Positions 25,542 to 35,067 of a DNA stretch of 64,000 bases are shown here, in pieces. The stretch spans positions 62,001-126,000 of the forward strand of contig NZ_WWEP01000011.1 in the NCBI RefSeq assembly GCF_009848495.1, in the 5' to 3' direction. The stretch is from Flavobacterium sp. MK4S-17. GTDB taxonomy: Bacteria; Bacteroidota; Bacteroidia; Flavobacteriales; Flavobacteriaceae. Numbering within the stretch: the stretch's first letter is position 1; each line of letters starts with the position of its first letter. Below the pieces are notes generated by a model. It saw nothing but the letters and a program-made list of their open reading frames with translations, was not told the DNA's origin and ran no database searches. Position numbers and translations under genes: made by a program.

Positions 25542-27320
25542 ATGAAGAAAATTATTACCGTATTGGTTTTTTTATGGTCAGTTGTGGTTTTTTCGCAAAA
25601 CGAACAACTGGCCTTAAATTATTTTGATGCGGGCGAATTTGAAAAAGCACTTGTTATCTATCAGGATATAGCCGAAAAACAGCCTAACAATACTTTTTTA
25701 ATACAAAAGATAACAGCCTGTTATCAGCAGCTCCAGCAATATGATAAAGCTGAAAAATTGCTGAAAGAAAAAATAGTAAGCCTAAAACAACCCACATTGT
25801 ATGTAGAGCTGGGCTATAATTACCAGCTAAAGGGCGATATGGCCAGTGCCGAAAAAAATTACCAGGCGGCAATAGATGCAATTGCCGAAAATCCCGGCTA
25901 TGTATATACTGTAGCCAATAATTTTGAACAGAAGGTATTGGTGCAGCAGGCTTTAAAAACATACGAAACCGCTGTTTCGGTAAATAAAAGCCTGAATTTT
26001 GATTACCAGACTGCAATATTGCAGGGGCAATTGGGCAACATAGACCTGATGATTGAAAAATTATTGAGCTATGCCTATAGTAACCAGCACAACCTGCATT
26101 TGGTGCAGGGGCAGCTTTCGCGTTTTATGAATGAGGAATCGCAGGATACTTTTGTTTCCTCATTACGCAAGGCGCTATTGGTGAATACGCAAAAAACACA
26201 GGATATTTTCTGGAATGAATTTCTTAGCTGGTTTTTTGTGCAGCAAAGGGATTATGGTAAAGCCTTTATTCAGGAAAAGGCCATTTACAGGAGAAACCCC
26301 GATAGCTTTGGTAATATTGTAAACCTCGCAAAGCTTGCCATTGATGAGGACGAGAAAGACGCAGCCCGCGAAATACTGTCGTTTATCCTTGAAAACACAC
26401 AGGATCCGGACTTGCAAATGCAATCGCATTATTACCTGCTTGAAATGGAAATTGAATCGGCCGGCGAAAAAGATTACCCTGCCATAGAAAAGAAAATAAA
26501 TAACCTCCTGTCGCAATATGGTATTACGCCTTACTCACTTGCTTTACAGGTGCAAAAGGCAGATTTTGAAGCGTTTTATCTAAAAAACATACAGGCAGGT
26601 ATTGCAACATTAAACAACGCACTTAAGCTGCAGCTTAACAAATATCAGACAGCAACTGTAAAAATGAAGCTTTCGGATATATTGCTGCTGGATGAAAAAT
26701 TTAACCAGGCAATAATTTATTATGCCCAGATAGAGGAAGACCTGAAAAATGATGCAGTAGGGCACGAAGCCAGTTTAAAGGTGGCTAAAGCCAGTTATTT
26801 TAAAGGTGATTTTGAGTGGGCGCAAAAGCAGCTTAAGGTATTAAAATCATCAGTTTCCCAGCTTATTGCCAATGATGCCCTGGAATTGTTTTTACTGATA
26901 AATGACAATACTGTGGAAGACAGTACACAAACCGCACTTAAAAAATTTGCGCGGGCAGACTTTAAGCTTTACCAGAATAAAAAGGAGGAGGCACTTGCAC
27001 AGTTTAAGGATATACTGGATAATGATAACACCAAAAGCATACAGGATGTAACATTGCTGCGTGTAGGCAAGATTTATGAGGAGAAAGGCGATTATACTGC
27101 AGCTCTTGAATACTATGCCCGTATTATTGATAATTATGCCGAAGGCATTTATATAGACGAAGCCCTGTTTTTTTCGGCAGAGATATATAATAAAAAATTA
27201 CAGGATGCCGAAAAGGCAAAGCCCCTATATGAAAAGGTACTGTTTAACCATCAGGACAGCATTTATTTTGTGGAAGCAAGGAAGCAGTTCCGCCAGTTGA
27301 GGGGCGATATGAACACTTAA
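25542..27320 (+). CDS. Exported tetratricopeptide repeat protein
   Basis: About 592 residues from the ATG at 25542. That ATG starts a clear signal peptide (MKKIITVLVFLWSVVVFSQN); the in-frame ATG at 25503 would add 13 residues before it. The rest is helical TPR repeats, for example ALNYFDAGEFEKALVIYQDI and the C-terminal ALEYYARIIDNYAEGIYIDEAL, where the last part resembles BamD/YfgC-type TPRs. There is no enzymatic domain. It is probably a periplasmic scaffold. The arrangement serS-TPR-DUF4286-rsmA-mgtE suggests cotranscription but does not reveal its function. Confidence 0.85.
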   Translation: MKKIITVLVFLWSVVVFSQNEQLALNYFDAGEFEKALVIYQDIAEKQPNNTFLIQKITACYQQLQQYDKAEKLLKEKIVSLKQPTLYVELGYNYQLKGDMASAEKNYQAAIDAIAENPGYVYTVANNFEQKVLVQQALKTYETAVSVNKSLNFDYQTAILQGQLGNIDLMIEKLLSYAYSNQHNLHLVQGQLSRFMNEESQDTFVSSLRKALLVNTQKTQDIFWNEFLSWFFVQQRDYGKAFIQEKAIYRRNPDSFGNIVNLAKLAIDEDEKDAAREILSFILENTQDPDLQMQSHYYLLEMEIESAGEKDYPAIEKKINNLLSQYGITPYSLALQVQKADFEAFYLKNIQAGIATLNNALKLQLNKYQTATVKMKLSDILLLDEKFNQAIIYYAQIEEDLKNDAVGHEASLKVAKASYFKGDFEWAQKQLKVLKSSVSQLIANDALELFLLINDNTVEDSTQTALKKFARADFKLYQNKKEEALAQFKDILDNDNTKSIQDVTLLRVGKIYEEKGDYTAALEYYARIIDNYAEGIYIDEALFFSAEIYNKKLQDAEKAKPLYEKVLFNHQDSIYFVEARKQFRQLRGDMNT

Positions 27321-27331
27321 CTTTTAATAAG

Positions 27332-27652
27332 ATGATTATATATAATGTAACTATAAATATTGACGACAGTGTACACGAACAGTGGCTTCGCTGGATGCAG
27401 GAAAAGCATATACCCGAAATGCTGGGAACAGGAATGTTTACCGAAGCAAAAATGGTAAAGGTGCTAATAGTGGAGGAGTCCGGCGGTACTACGTATTCTG
27501 TACAGTTTTTTACAGAAAGCAAGGAAAAGCTTGAACAGTATTACAATGATTTTGCCCCACGTATGAGGGAAGAAGGAGCCAGGCTTTTTGGCGACAAAAT
27601 GCTCGCTTTCCGTACCGAGCTTGAGCTGTTGAAGGAATTTAAACCTGAATAA
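27332..27652 (+). CDS. DUF4286 family protein
   Basis: A 106-residue protein beginning MIIYNVTINIDDSVHEQWLRWM, with EKHIPEMLGTGMF and TYSVQFFTESKEKLEQYYNDFAPRMREEG. This is a ferredoxin-like alpha/beta pattern of the DUF4286 family, whose function is unknown. It lies directly upstream of rsmA, a common arrangement in Flavobacteriia by my recollection. It is short, soluble and without a signal peptide. Confidence 0.85.
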   Translation: MIIYNVTINIDDSVHEQWLRWMQEKHIPEMLGTGMFTEAKMVKVLIVEESGGTTYSVQFFTESKEKLEQYYNDFAPRMREEGARLFGDKMLAFRTELELLKEFKPE

Positions 27653-27693
27653 TTACCCGGCCTGTGCCTGTAGTGCAGCAGGCAATATAAGTT

Positions 27694-28473
27694 ATGGATA
27701 AAGTTAAGGCCAAAAAACATTTGGGGCAGCATTTCCTCAAAGATGAAAATATAGCGAAAGATATTGCCGATACACTAACATTAAGCGGTTACGGCAAAGT
27801 ATTGGAAATTGGCCCGGGTATGGGCGTGCTTACCAAATACCTGCTTGAAAAGCCGGTTGAAACCTATGTTATAGAAATTGATACAGAGTCGGTTGAGTAT
27901 CTTGAAAAAAATTATCCTGCGTTGCAGGGTAAAATAATCTCGAAAGACTTTCTTAAATATAATCTTTCCGAAGTTTTTGGCGATGCACCTTTTGCCATCA
28001 TTGGAAATTTTCCTTACAATATATCTTCGCAAATTGTATTCAGGGCATTGGAAATGCGCGACAGGATACCGGAGTTTGCAGGCATGTTCCAAAAGGAGGT
28101 GGCAGAAAGGATTTGCGAAAGCAAGGGCAGTAAAACTTACGGTATCCTATCGGTACTGGTGCAGGCGTTTTATGATGCCGAATATCTTTTTACTGTGCCG
28201 GAACATGTGTTTAACCCGCCGCCAAAGGTTAAATCAGGGGTGCTGAGGCTCCGCAGGAAAGAAAACTATAACCTGCCGTGCGATGAAAAACTGTATTTTA
28301 ATGTGGTAAAAACTGCATTTAACCAGCGCAGGAAAACCCTGCGTAACAGTTTAAAAACATTTAACCTGGCCGATAATTTAAAGGAAGATAGTATCTTTGA
28401 CCTCCGTCCGGAACAGCTTTCGGTAGCACAGTTTATTGAGTTAACCCAAAAAATAGCAGCCTATGGAGTTTAA
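27694..28473 (+). CDS. rsmA: 16S rRNA dimethyladenosine transferase RsmA (KsgA)
   Basis: A 259-residue SAM-dependent methyltransferase. It has the start [18 protein letters not shown], motif [18 protein letters not shown], and the catalytic motif [15 protein letters not shown] (NxPY variant NFPY), with a helical C-terminal domain. It dimethylates the two adjacent adenines near the 3' end of 16S rRNA in ribosome assembly. Its end overlaps the start of mgtE by 11 bases, so the two are probably translationally coupled. Confidence 0.96.
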   Translation: MDKVKAKKHLGQHFLKDENIAKDIADTLTLSGYGKVLEIGPGMGVLTKYLLEKPVETYVIEIDTESVEYLEKNYPALQGKIISKDFLKYNLSEVFGDAPFAIIGNFPYNISSQIVFRALEMRDRIPEFAGMFQKEVAERICESKGSKTYGILSVLVQAFYDAEYLFTVPEHVFNPPPKVKSGVLRLRRKENYNLPCDEKLYFNVVKTAFNQRRKTLRNSLKTFNLADNLKEDSIFDLRPEQLSVAQFIELTQKIAAYGV

Positions 28474-29815
28474 AATCAGCAGGGATTTCATAAACCAGAT
28501 AGAGCAATATATAAGTGAGAACAGGGAGAAGGAACTTCAAAACCTCCTTGAAGACCTCCACTATGCCGATATTGCCGAAATAATGGGCGAACTTGATGAT
28601 TCCGGCGCGATTTATATATTCCATATACTTGACAGTGAAAAAACAGCGGAAATTCTTCTTGAGCTTGATGAAGAGGTAAGGGAAAAAATATTAAAGGAAC
28701 TTTCGCCCAAAGAAATTGCCGAAGAGCTTGACGAGTTAAGTACCGATGACGCTGCGGATATTATTGCTGAGCTTCCGCAGGAAAGGAAGGAAGAGGTTAT
28801 TTCGGAATTGCTTGATGTTGAGCATGCCAAGGATATTGTTGACCTGTTGCGCTATGATGAAGATACTGCGGGCGGGCTTATGGGGAAAGAGCTTGTTAAG
28901 GTAAACGAAAACTGGAACGTGCTTACTTGTGTTAAGGAGATGCGCGTACAGGCCGTAAATGTACAGCGTGTGCACTCTATATACGTTGTAGATGATGAAA
29001 ACAGGCTGAAAGGCAGGCTTTCACTTAAAGACCTGCTGACAACGTCGACAAAAACGCCTATCAGCGAAGTATATATTCCTAAAGTGGATTTTGTGAAGGT
29101 AAACACACCCGATGTGGAAGTGGCACGTATAATGCAGCGGTATGACCTTGAGGCCATACCTGTTGTAGATGAACTAGGCAGGCTTGTAGGGCGTATTACC
29201 ATTGATGATATTGTGGACGTAATTAAGGAAGAGGCCGATAAGGATTACCAGTTGGCTGCGGGTATCTCACAGGACGTAGAGGCGGACGACAGTATTATTG
29301 ACCTTACCAAAGCGCGCCTGCCCTGGCTGGTACTGGCATTACTGGGAGGGTTTATTACCGTTAAGGTAATGGGGCTTTTTGATGATGCTATGGAAAAGCA
29401 CAGCGAATTGTTTTATTTTACACCACTTATTGCAGCTATGGCGGGTAATGTGGGTGTGCAATCTTCTGCAATTATAGTGCAGGGCCTTGCCAACAACAGC
29501 CTTAGCGGCTCGCTTTTTGGAAGGCTTATAAAGGAAGTAATGCTCAGTCTTTTAAATGGCTCCATATTGGCTGTAATCCTGGTTTTAGGCAGCCATTTTT
29601 TACTTAATGTGGATTATGATTTAGGCCTTACGGTTAGTGTATCATTAGTTTCAGTTATTATTATTGCGTCGCTTATAGGTACTTTTATACCTATATTGCT
29701 TAACAGGGGGGGTATTGACCCTGCGCTTGCCACCGGGCCTTTTATCACAACCAGTAATGATATCTGCGGAATATTGATTTATTTTTCTATAGCAAAGGCT
29801 ATACTTGGGTTTTAA
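28463..29815 (+). CDS. mgtE: Magnesium transporter MgtE
   Basis: A 450-residue protein. The N-terminal acidic superhelical domain (about 20-130) is rich in repeated [19 protein letters not shown] units. Two CBS domains follow (about 135-255), then five transmembrane helices (about 275-450) including [14 protein letters not shown], the magnesium-filter region of the family. It is a magnesium-gated channel in the inner membrane. The start ATG overlaps rsmA. Its stop shares the bases TTAA with the stop of the converging gene at 29812. Confidence 0.95.
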   Translation: MEFKISRDFINQIEQYISENREKELQNLLEDLHYADIAEIMGELDDSGAIYIFHILDSEKTAEILLELDEEVREKILKELSPKEIAEELDELSTDDAADIIAELPQERKEEVISELLDVEHAKDIVDLLRYDEDTAGGLMGKELVKVNENWNVLTCVKEMRVQAVNVQRVHSIYVVDDENRLKGRLSLKDLLTTSTKTPISEVYIPKVDFVKVNTPDVEVARIMQRYDLEAIPVVDELGRLVGRITIDDIVDVIKEEADKDYQLAAGISQDVEADDSIIDLTKARLPWLVLALLGGFITVKVMGLFDDAMEKHSELFYFTPLIAAMAGNVGVQSSAIIVQGLANNSLSGSLFGRLIKEVMLSLLNGSILAVILVLGSHFLLNVDYDLGLTVSVSLVSVIIIASLIGTFIPILLNRGGIDPALATGPFITTSNDICGILIYFSIAKAILGF

Positions 29816-30759
29816 AAAAAAGTAATTTCGATTTCCCGTATTACTTCATCTCTTATATATATAAAGGCAAAACCCTTTTCACCGGTAAACTGTACTTCAT
29901 AATAGGAGCTGGCCTGTGGGGCGGAAGTATGTGCACCCCAATTCCTGAATTTTGCTGAGGCAGGAAACAACTTTATTACTTTTCCTATACTGTCACCTGC
30001 CTGCAAACCGCCCAAGCGAAGTGTAAATGTGTCCTGGAAATCGCCGGTTGCATATCTGTAATTCAGTTCATGTATTTTTCCCGAAGGTTCGTTAAACTTT
30101 GTTTGCAGGTTGTTAAGCCAGTATTCCTTATATACTTCTGTAGTACGGTTAAAAACAGAATCGGTTCGGGCAAGCTGAAATTTTCCTATCTTTTTCTCAA
30201 AGCTTTTACGGTTCAGGTTATAGGGCGACAACCCGTTTATAGTTACCTTTTCTACCGAAATGGAATCGGGTTTGTGTTCCTTTATTTCTTTTGTAAAATC
30301 CCTGCTGAAAAAGTCTTTAAAAGTATCATTTAATGTACCTGTGATAGCGCTTTCATTGTCAAAAAATACTTTTCCTTCAGGTATAAAAAAAGCACAATTA
30401 TCTGTAGTGGTGTAAAGTGTATCCCTATGTTTATTAATTTCTATTATATACATGTTGCGTATAGTTTCATTGCCGCTCCAGTTATTACTGCATTCATGCT
30501 TTTGTGCAGGCCAGTTTAGCAAGGCCTCGTTTTTTAAACGTAATAATCCGTAGGCCATACCGGCATCTGTAGATTGTTCTGCCTGTATGTAATAACCTAC
30601 CCTTTGTTCGCGCTTTACATACTCTTTTATGCTGCATGGTTTTTCCCTGCTCTCATATTGGTTTACAAGTCTGTATGCAGTTACTCTGGTAAAATTGCCA
30701 TAATCTTCCTGTGCTTTGCATAAGCCTGCCAATAAGATAAAAGGTAATAGGTATTTCAT
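29812..30759 (-). CDS. Exported protein of unknown function
   Basis: A 315-residue protein with a signal peptide (MKYLLPFILLAGLCKAQ) that could also be read as a lipoprotein signal with Cys14. The mature part is rich in beta-type sequence with several basic and aromatic stretches, and has no family I recognise. A possible structural clue is the C-terminal segment FRNWGAHTSAPQASSYYEVQ. It converges on mgtE and shares a four-base stop overlap with it, leaving no space for a terminator. Confidence 0.75.
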   Translation of the reverse strand: MKYLLPFILLAGLCKAQEDYGNFTRVTAYRLVNQYESREKPCSIKEYVKREQRVGYYIQAEQSTDAGMAYGLLRLKNEALLNWPAQKHECSNNWSGNETIRNMYIIEINKHRDTLYTTTDNCAFFIPEGKVFFDNESAITGTLNDTFKDFFSRDFTKEIKEHKPDSISVEKVTINGLSPYNLNRKSFEKKIGKFQLARTDSVFNRTTEVYKEYWLNNLQTKFNEPSGKIHELNYRYATGDFQDTFTLRLGGLQAGDSIGKVIKLFPASAKFRNWGAHTSAPQASSYYEVQFTGEKGFAFIYIRDEVIREIEITFF

Positions 30760-30837
30760 AGTAGTAAGTTGGTTTGGTACTTATTATAACTGTTAAATTA
30801 CTTTATTTATTATAAAGGCGTTTGCCGCTGCTTTGTG

Positions 30838-30845
30838 TAATTTTG
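30838..30845 (+). promoter_or_regulatory. Candidate -7 element for the dehydrogenase-VOC fusion
   Basis: TAATTTTG, 21 bases upstream of the ATG at 30867. A TTG lies only 13 bases upstream of it, not the usual 19 or so, so support is partial. Confidence 0.35.
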
Positions 30846-30866
30846 TAAAAACAATCAAAAAAGGAA

Positions 30867-32240
30867 ATGACCGATACATCTATAGCAAAGGAAATTAAAA
30901 TATTGCATTTAGATACTAACCACCCCCTGTTGTGGCAGCAGCTGGAGCAGGCAGGGTTTACCAATGAGGCAGATTATACCTCGGCTAAAGAAGATATTGA
31001 AGCCAAAATAGAGCTGTATAATGGCATCGTGATACGCAGCCGTTTTATCATTGATAAAGCTTTTTTGGACAAAGCGATAAACCTGAAATTTATTGCAAGG
31101 GTGGGTGCCGGGCTGGAAAGTATTGACTGCAGTTATGCTGAAGCTAAAGGCATTCATTTAATTGCCGCCCCTGAAGGAAACAGCAATGCTGTTGGCGAGC
31201 AGGCTTTGGGAATGCTACTATCTTTATTCAACAACCTGAACAGGGCCGACAGGCAGATAAGGCAGGGGCAGTGGATAAGGGAAGGCAACCGCGGGCATGA
31301 GCTGGAAGGTAAAACGGTGGGTATTATAGGTTACGGCAATATGGGCAAATCATTTGCTAAAAAACTACGTGGTTTTGATGCAGAGGTGCTTTGCCATGAT
31401 ATAAAGCCAGGCGTGGGTGATGCAAACGCAAAACAGGTTACACTAAACGAACTACAGCAAAAGGCAGATGTACTTAGCCTGCACACACCCTGGACTCCTG
31501 AAACCAATAAAATGGTAAACACTGATTTTATTAATGCATTTGCAAAACCTTTTTGGCTTATAAATACTGCAAGAGGTAAAAGTGTTGTTACAAAAGACCT
31601 GGCCTTGGCTCTGCAAAAGGGCAAAATTTTAGGTGCTGCGCTTGATGTGCTGGAATATGAAAAATTATCATTTGAACACCTTTTTGCGGACAACGCTGTA
31701 CTGCCGGAGGACTTTCAATATCTTTTAGATGCCGATAATGTACTGCTTTCGCCACACATAGCTGGCTGGACTTTTGAAAGCCATGAAAAACTGGCACAGG
31801 TAATTGCCAATAAAATAAAAGCAATTTATTTTGAAGATGAGATTGCTGCCGAGGAAGAAAAACGCGTTACGGGAATAGGAGGCGTATTTTTTAAATCTGA
31901 TAACCCGGCAGTGCTGAAAGAATGGTACAAAAAACATTTGGGGCTTACTATTGATAACTATGGCTGTTCATTTTGGTGGAAAGATACATCGGGTAATGAT
32001 GCAATGACACAATGGTCGCCTTTTGATGCCGATACTAAATACTTTGAGCCTTCACAAAAACAGTTTATGCAAAACTTTAGGGTTCACGATTTAGATAATC
32101 TTTTAATAAAACTTAAAGCAGAAGGTGTAACACTTGTAGGTGAGCCTGAAGCTTATGATTATGGTAAATTTGCCTGGATACTTGATGTAGAAGGCAATAA
32201 AATAGAATTATGGGAGCCCAACGACAGGGCATTTCTTTAA
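30867..32240 (+). CDS. 2-hydroxyacid dehydrogenase fused to a VOC (glyoxalase-fold) domain
   Basis: One 457-codon open frame with two domains. Residues 1 to about 322 are a D-isomer dehydrogenase of 3-phosphoglycerate-dehydrogenase type. It has the NAD motif VGIIGYGNMGKSFAKKL (151-167), catalytic R236 (INTARGK), E263 or E265 (LDVLEYEK) and H297 (LSPHIAGW), and no ACT domain. Residues 333-457 (starting RVTGIGGVFFKSDNPAVLKE) form a VOC domain ending ILDVEGNKIELWEPND. An acidic linker of about ten residues joins them. Standalone VOC proteins with a similar start are common in Flavobacterium, so this looks like a fusion of two genes. The dehydrogenase may make phosphohydroxypyruvate for serine synthesis; the VOC role is unknown. 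Confidence 0.87.
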   Translation: MTDTSIAKEIKILHLDTNHPLLWQQLEQAGFTNEADYTSAKEDIEAKIELYNGIVIRSRFIIDKAFLDKAINLKFIARVGAGLESIDCSYAEAKGIHLIAAPEGNSNAVGEQALGMLLSLFNNLNRADRQIRQGQWIREGNRGHELEGKTVGIIGYGNMGKSFAKKLRGFDAEVLCHDIKPGVGDANAKQVTLNELQQKADVLSLHTPWTPETNKMVNTDFINAFAKPFWLINTARGKSVVTKDLALALQKGKILGAALDVLEYEKLSFEHLFADNAVLPEDFQYLLDADNVLLSPHIAGWTFESHEKLAQVIANKIKAIYFEDEIAAEEEKRVTGIGGVFFKSDNPAVLKEWYKKHLGLTIDNYGCSFWWKDTSGNDAMTQWSPFDADTKYFEPSQKQFMQNFRVHDLDNLLIKLKAEGVTLVGEPEAYDYGKFAWILDVEGNKIELWEPNDRAFL

Positions 32241-32244
32241 ATAT

Positions 32245-32270
32245 AAAAGCCTTAATTTGAAGGCCTTTTT
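32245..32270. terminator. Probable terminator between the fusion gene and olsF
   Basis: AAAAGCCTT and AAGGCCTTTTT pair with one bulged C around a short AT loop, followed by T residues. It lies between two converging stop codons and its 3' end touches the olsF stop. Confidence 0.5.
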
Positions 32271-34090
32271 TAATTTTCTTCCCTTTCAGCAAGTTTGCGC
32301 TCCAGTTCTGCCTGAAATTCTTCCATAACAGGTTTTACGGTGCTTTCCGGCAGGTCGGCTATGCGTATATACATAAGCCCGTCAACAGCATTATTAAAAA
32401 GCGGGTCTACATTAAAGGCTATAACACGCGCATTTTGCTTAATATATTTTTTTATAAGTACCGGCAGGCGCAGGTTGCCCGGCTCTACTTCTTCAATAAT
32501 TTTGTCAAATTTATTCAGGTCGGCTTCTGCCTCATTAAATACAAAATCTTTATCGGCATCTTTAAGTTTTACCTTATATTCCTTTTTAGGATGTACATAT
32601 TGTGCTATATAAGGGTCGTAATAATGCGATTTCATAAATTCAATCATCAGCGATTTGGAGAACTGCGAAAACTGGTTGCTGATGCTAACCCCGCCAATAA
32701 GGTATTTGTGTTCAGGATAGCGCAGGGTAGTATGCACAATACCTTTCCACAGCAGGAATAAAGGCATGGGCTTTTGCTGGTAATCCTTTACAATAAAAGC
32801 ACGGCCCATTTCAATGGATTTCGACATCATGTCATACAATTCCGGCTCAAAACGGAAAAGGTCATGAAGGTAAAAACCGCCTATACCATGCTGCTTGTAT
32901 ATTTCGCTGCCAAGCCCCATACGGTAAGCCCCGGCTATCTCTTTTGTGTCGTCATCCCACAGGAACATATGGTGGTAATAACGGTCATACTGGTCAAGGT
33001 CTATGGATTCATTGGTGCCTTCGCCCACAGCCCGGAATGTTATTTCGCGCAGGCGGCCTATTTCATGCAGGATGTTGGGTATTTTATCTGCCGAAACAAA
33101 AAACACCTCATAGTTTTTGCTTTGCAGTAACCGGTAGTCTCCTTTTCTTATAGCCTTTATTTCCGAAAGTATCTTGTCGGGTGTTGCAGGTGTTGCAATC
33201 TGCTTCGGGTTTTTAGGGCTTTTAGGCAGTTTCAGGTTTAACTTGTCAGGGTCAATAAGCTTGGTTCCCTTCTCAAAAGGGTTAGCCAGCATATAGGTTT
33301 TCCTTCTCAGGAATTCAGAGTAAGCATCAATATTTTCATGCTCATTTTGCTCTGCTACAGATATTGGCTTGCCTATCCTTACTTTTATAACCCTGTCCTT
33401 TTGAGTAAGCAGTTCCGATGGCAGCTTTGCAGTCCGCAGCGTGTCGCTAAGCCTTGACAGGAGGTAAAAAAGCTTGCTGTTTTTAGCGTGGAAATATATA
33501 GGCACCACGGGCACCCCCGCTTTTTTAATCAGCTTTATGGCACCTTCTTCCCAAGGCCTGTCAACTACAAGCCTGCCATCCCGGTAGGTTGATACCTCAC
33601 CTGCGGGAAATATTCCCAAGGGCTTGTTTTCGCTAAGGTGGCGCATTGCATCCTTTATCCCCGCCACGCTTGATTTTGCATCCTTATGGCTTTCAAACGG
33701 GTTAACCGGCATAACATAAGGCTTTAGCGGCTCAATGCGGTGCAGCAGGAAATTGGCAATAATTTTAAAATCAGGCTCTCTTTCAAGCATCAGCTTTAAA
33801 AGCAATATACCGTCTATACCACCAAGGGGGTGGTTGGATATTGTTATATAGGCGCCGTCTTTTGGAAGGCGTTTTAGGTCTTCTTCGGGTATTTCAAATT
33901 TAATCTGGAATTCGTCAAGTATGCCATTCAGGAATTCAACATCTTTCAGGTGCTTATTCCTGTCGTATATTTTGTTTAAAGCAGATATTTTTAAAACCTT
34001 CATAAGTAACCATCCTGAAAAAGTTCCTAGAAAGCCGTATTTATCAGTCTTTATTACTTTTGCAACTTCTTTAGGGGTAACTAAACTCAT
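32270..34090 (-). CDS. olsF: Bifunctional ornithine-lipid synthase, OlsF type
   Basis: A 606-residue fusion of two acyltransferases. The N-terminal half is PlsC-like, with the NHPLGGIDG block (residues 86-94) and the FPAGE block (161-165), as expected of an O-acyltransferase. The C-terminal half, from about residue 320, is the hemolysin/OlsB-like GNAT N-acyltransferase (for example EIAGAYRMGLGSEIYKQHGIGG and LLWKGIVHTTLRYPEHKYLIGG). OlsF proteins of this layout make ornithine or glycine lipids from the amino acid and two acyl donors, and are known from Flavobacterium. The product would be a phosphorus-free membrane lipid. It is transcribed alone. Confidence 0.85.
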   Translation of the reverse strand: MSLVTPKEVAKVIKTDKYGFLGTFSGWLLMKVLKISALNKIYDRNKHLKDVEFLNGILDEFQIKFEIPEEDLKRLPKDGAYITISNHPLGGIDGILLLKLMLEREPDFKIIANFLLHRIEPLKPYVMPVNPFESHKDAKSSVAGIKDAMRHLSENKPLGIFPAGEVSTYRDGRLVVDRPWEEGAIKLIKKAGVPVVPIYFHAKNSKLFYLLSRLSDTLRTAKLPSELLTQKDRVIKVRIGKPISVAEQNEHENIDAYSEFLRRKTYMLANPFEKGTKLIDPDKLNLKLPKSPKNPKQIATPATPDKILSEIKAIRKGDYRLLQSKNYEVFFVSADKIPNILHEIGRLREITFRAVGEGTNESIDLDQYDRYYHHMFLWDDDTKEIAGAYRMGLGSEIYKQHGIGGFYLHDLFRFEPELYDMMSKSIEMGRAFIVKDYQQKPMPLFLLWKGIVHTTLRYPEHKYLIGGVSISNQFSQFSKSLMIEFMKSHYYDPYIAQYVHPKKEYKVKLKDADKDFVFNEAEADLNKFDKIIEEVEPGNLRLPVLIKKYIKQNARVIAFNVDPLFNNAVDGLMYIRIADLPESTVKPVMEEFQAELERKLAEREEN

Positions 34091-34116
34091 CTACATTTGG
34101 TTATTTCAGCAAAAAA

Positions 34117-34124
34117 CAAAGATA
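34117..34124 (-). promoter_or_regulatory. Candidate -7 element for olsF
   Basis: On the minus strand this reads TATCTTTG, with a predicted leader of about 20 bases to the ATG at 34090. The -33 position reads TTT rather than TTG. Confidence 0.4.
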
Positions 34125-34255
34125 GCAATTCTAACCAAATGTTAAAGAGTATAATTTTTTTTAACGATTTTGCCTACTGTTCTATTATACAGTGTGTTAA
34201 TAAGGCGGTTAAAAAGCTATGGTTTGTAGGGTGCAGTTATTGAATACTTTTTTGA

Positions 34256-34263
34256 TAATTTTG
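34256..34263 (+). promoter_or_regulatory. Candidate -7 element for exonuclease III
   Basis: TAATTTTG, 17 bases upstream of the xth ATG, which implies a very short leader. A TTG lies 13 bases upstream of it rather than the usual 19 or so. Confidence 0.4.
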
Positions 34264-34280
34264 GAGTTACAAATTATACA

Positions 34281-35042
34281 ATGAAAATTATTTCTTATAA
34301 CGTTAACGGGATTCGTGCTGCGTTTACAAAAGGTTTTATAGACTGGCTTAAACAGGCAGGGCCTGATATTATTTGCCTGCAGGAAACAAAAGCAATGCAG
34401 GAGCAGGTGGCGGTTGATGAAATTGAGGCAGCAGGCTACCCTTACCACTACTGGTTTTCGGCAGAGAAAAAAGGATATAGCGGTGTAGCTGTATTTTCCA
34501 GGCACAAGCCGGAAAGGGTGGTATATGGAACAGGTATTGAGTATATGGATAGGGAGGGGCGTAACCTCCGGCTGGATTTTAAAACATTTTCGGTAATGAG
34601 CCTGTACCTGCCATCGGGCACAAATATCAACAGGCTGGACCATAAATTTCAGTACATGCACGATTTTTATGATTATGTGCACGACCTGAAAAAGGAGATA
34701 CCTGATTTAATTATATGCGGCGATTATAATATATGCCACCAGGCAATAGATATACATGACCCTGTGCGTAATGCAAAGGTGTCGGGGTTTTTGCCGGAGG
34801 AAAGACAATGGCTGGATGCATTTATTAAAAACGGCTTTGTTGACAGTTTTCGCCATTTTAACCAGGATCCGCATCATTACAGCTGGTGGAGCTACCGCGC
34901 CAATGCCCGCAATAATAACAAGGGCTGGCGCATAGATTATGCACTGGTAACCGAACCAATGCGGGAAAGGCTTACAAGGGCTGTGATTTTGCCTGAGGCA
35001 AGGCACTCTGACCATTGCCCGGTATTAATAGAATTTGAGTAA
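34281..35042 (+). CDS. xth: Exodeoxyribonuclease III
   Basis: A 253-residue EEP-fold nuclease. The motifs are NVNGIRAA near the start, LQETKAMQEQ (metal-binding E), GDYNICHQAIDIHDP (D and N), and SDHCPVLIEFE at the end (catalytic D-H). It is the AP endonuclease and 3'-5' exonuclease of base excision repair. The length and motif order match XthA/ExoA. It is followed after 25 bases by the OmpA-like lipoprotein gene, probably in the same transcript. Confidence 0.95.
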   Translation: MKIISYNVNGIRAAFTKGFIDWLKQAGPDIICLQETKAMQEQVAVDEIEAAGYPYHYWFSAEKKGYSGVAVFSRHKPERVVYGTGIEYMDREGRNLRLDFKTFSVMSLYLPSGTNINRLDHKFQYMHDFYDYVHDLKKEIPDLIICGDYNICHQAIDIHDPVRNAKVSGFLPEERQWLDAFIKNGFVDSFRHFNQDPHHYSWWSYRANARNNNKGWRIDYALVTEPMRERLTRAVILPEARHSDHCPVLIEFE

Positions 35043-35067
35043 TAAGTAATATAAAACAAACAGAAAA

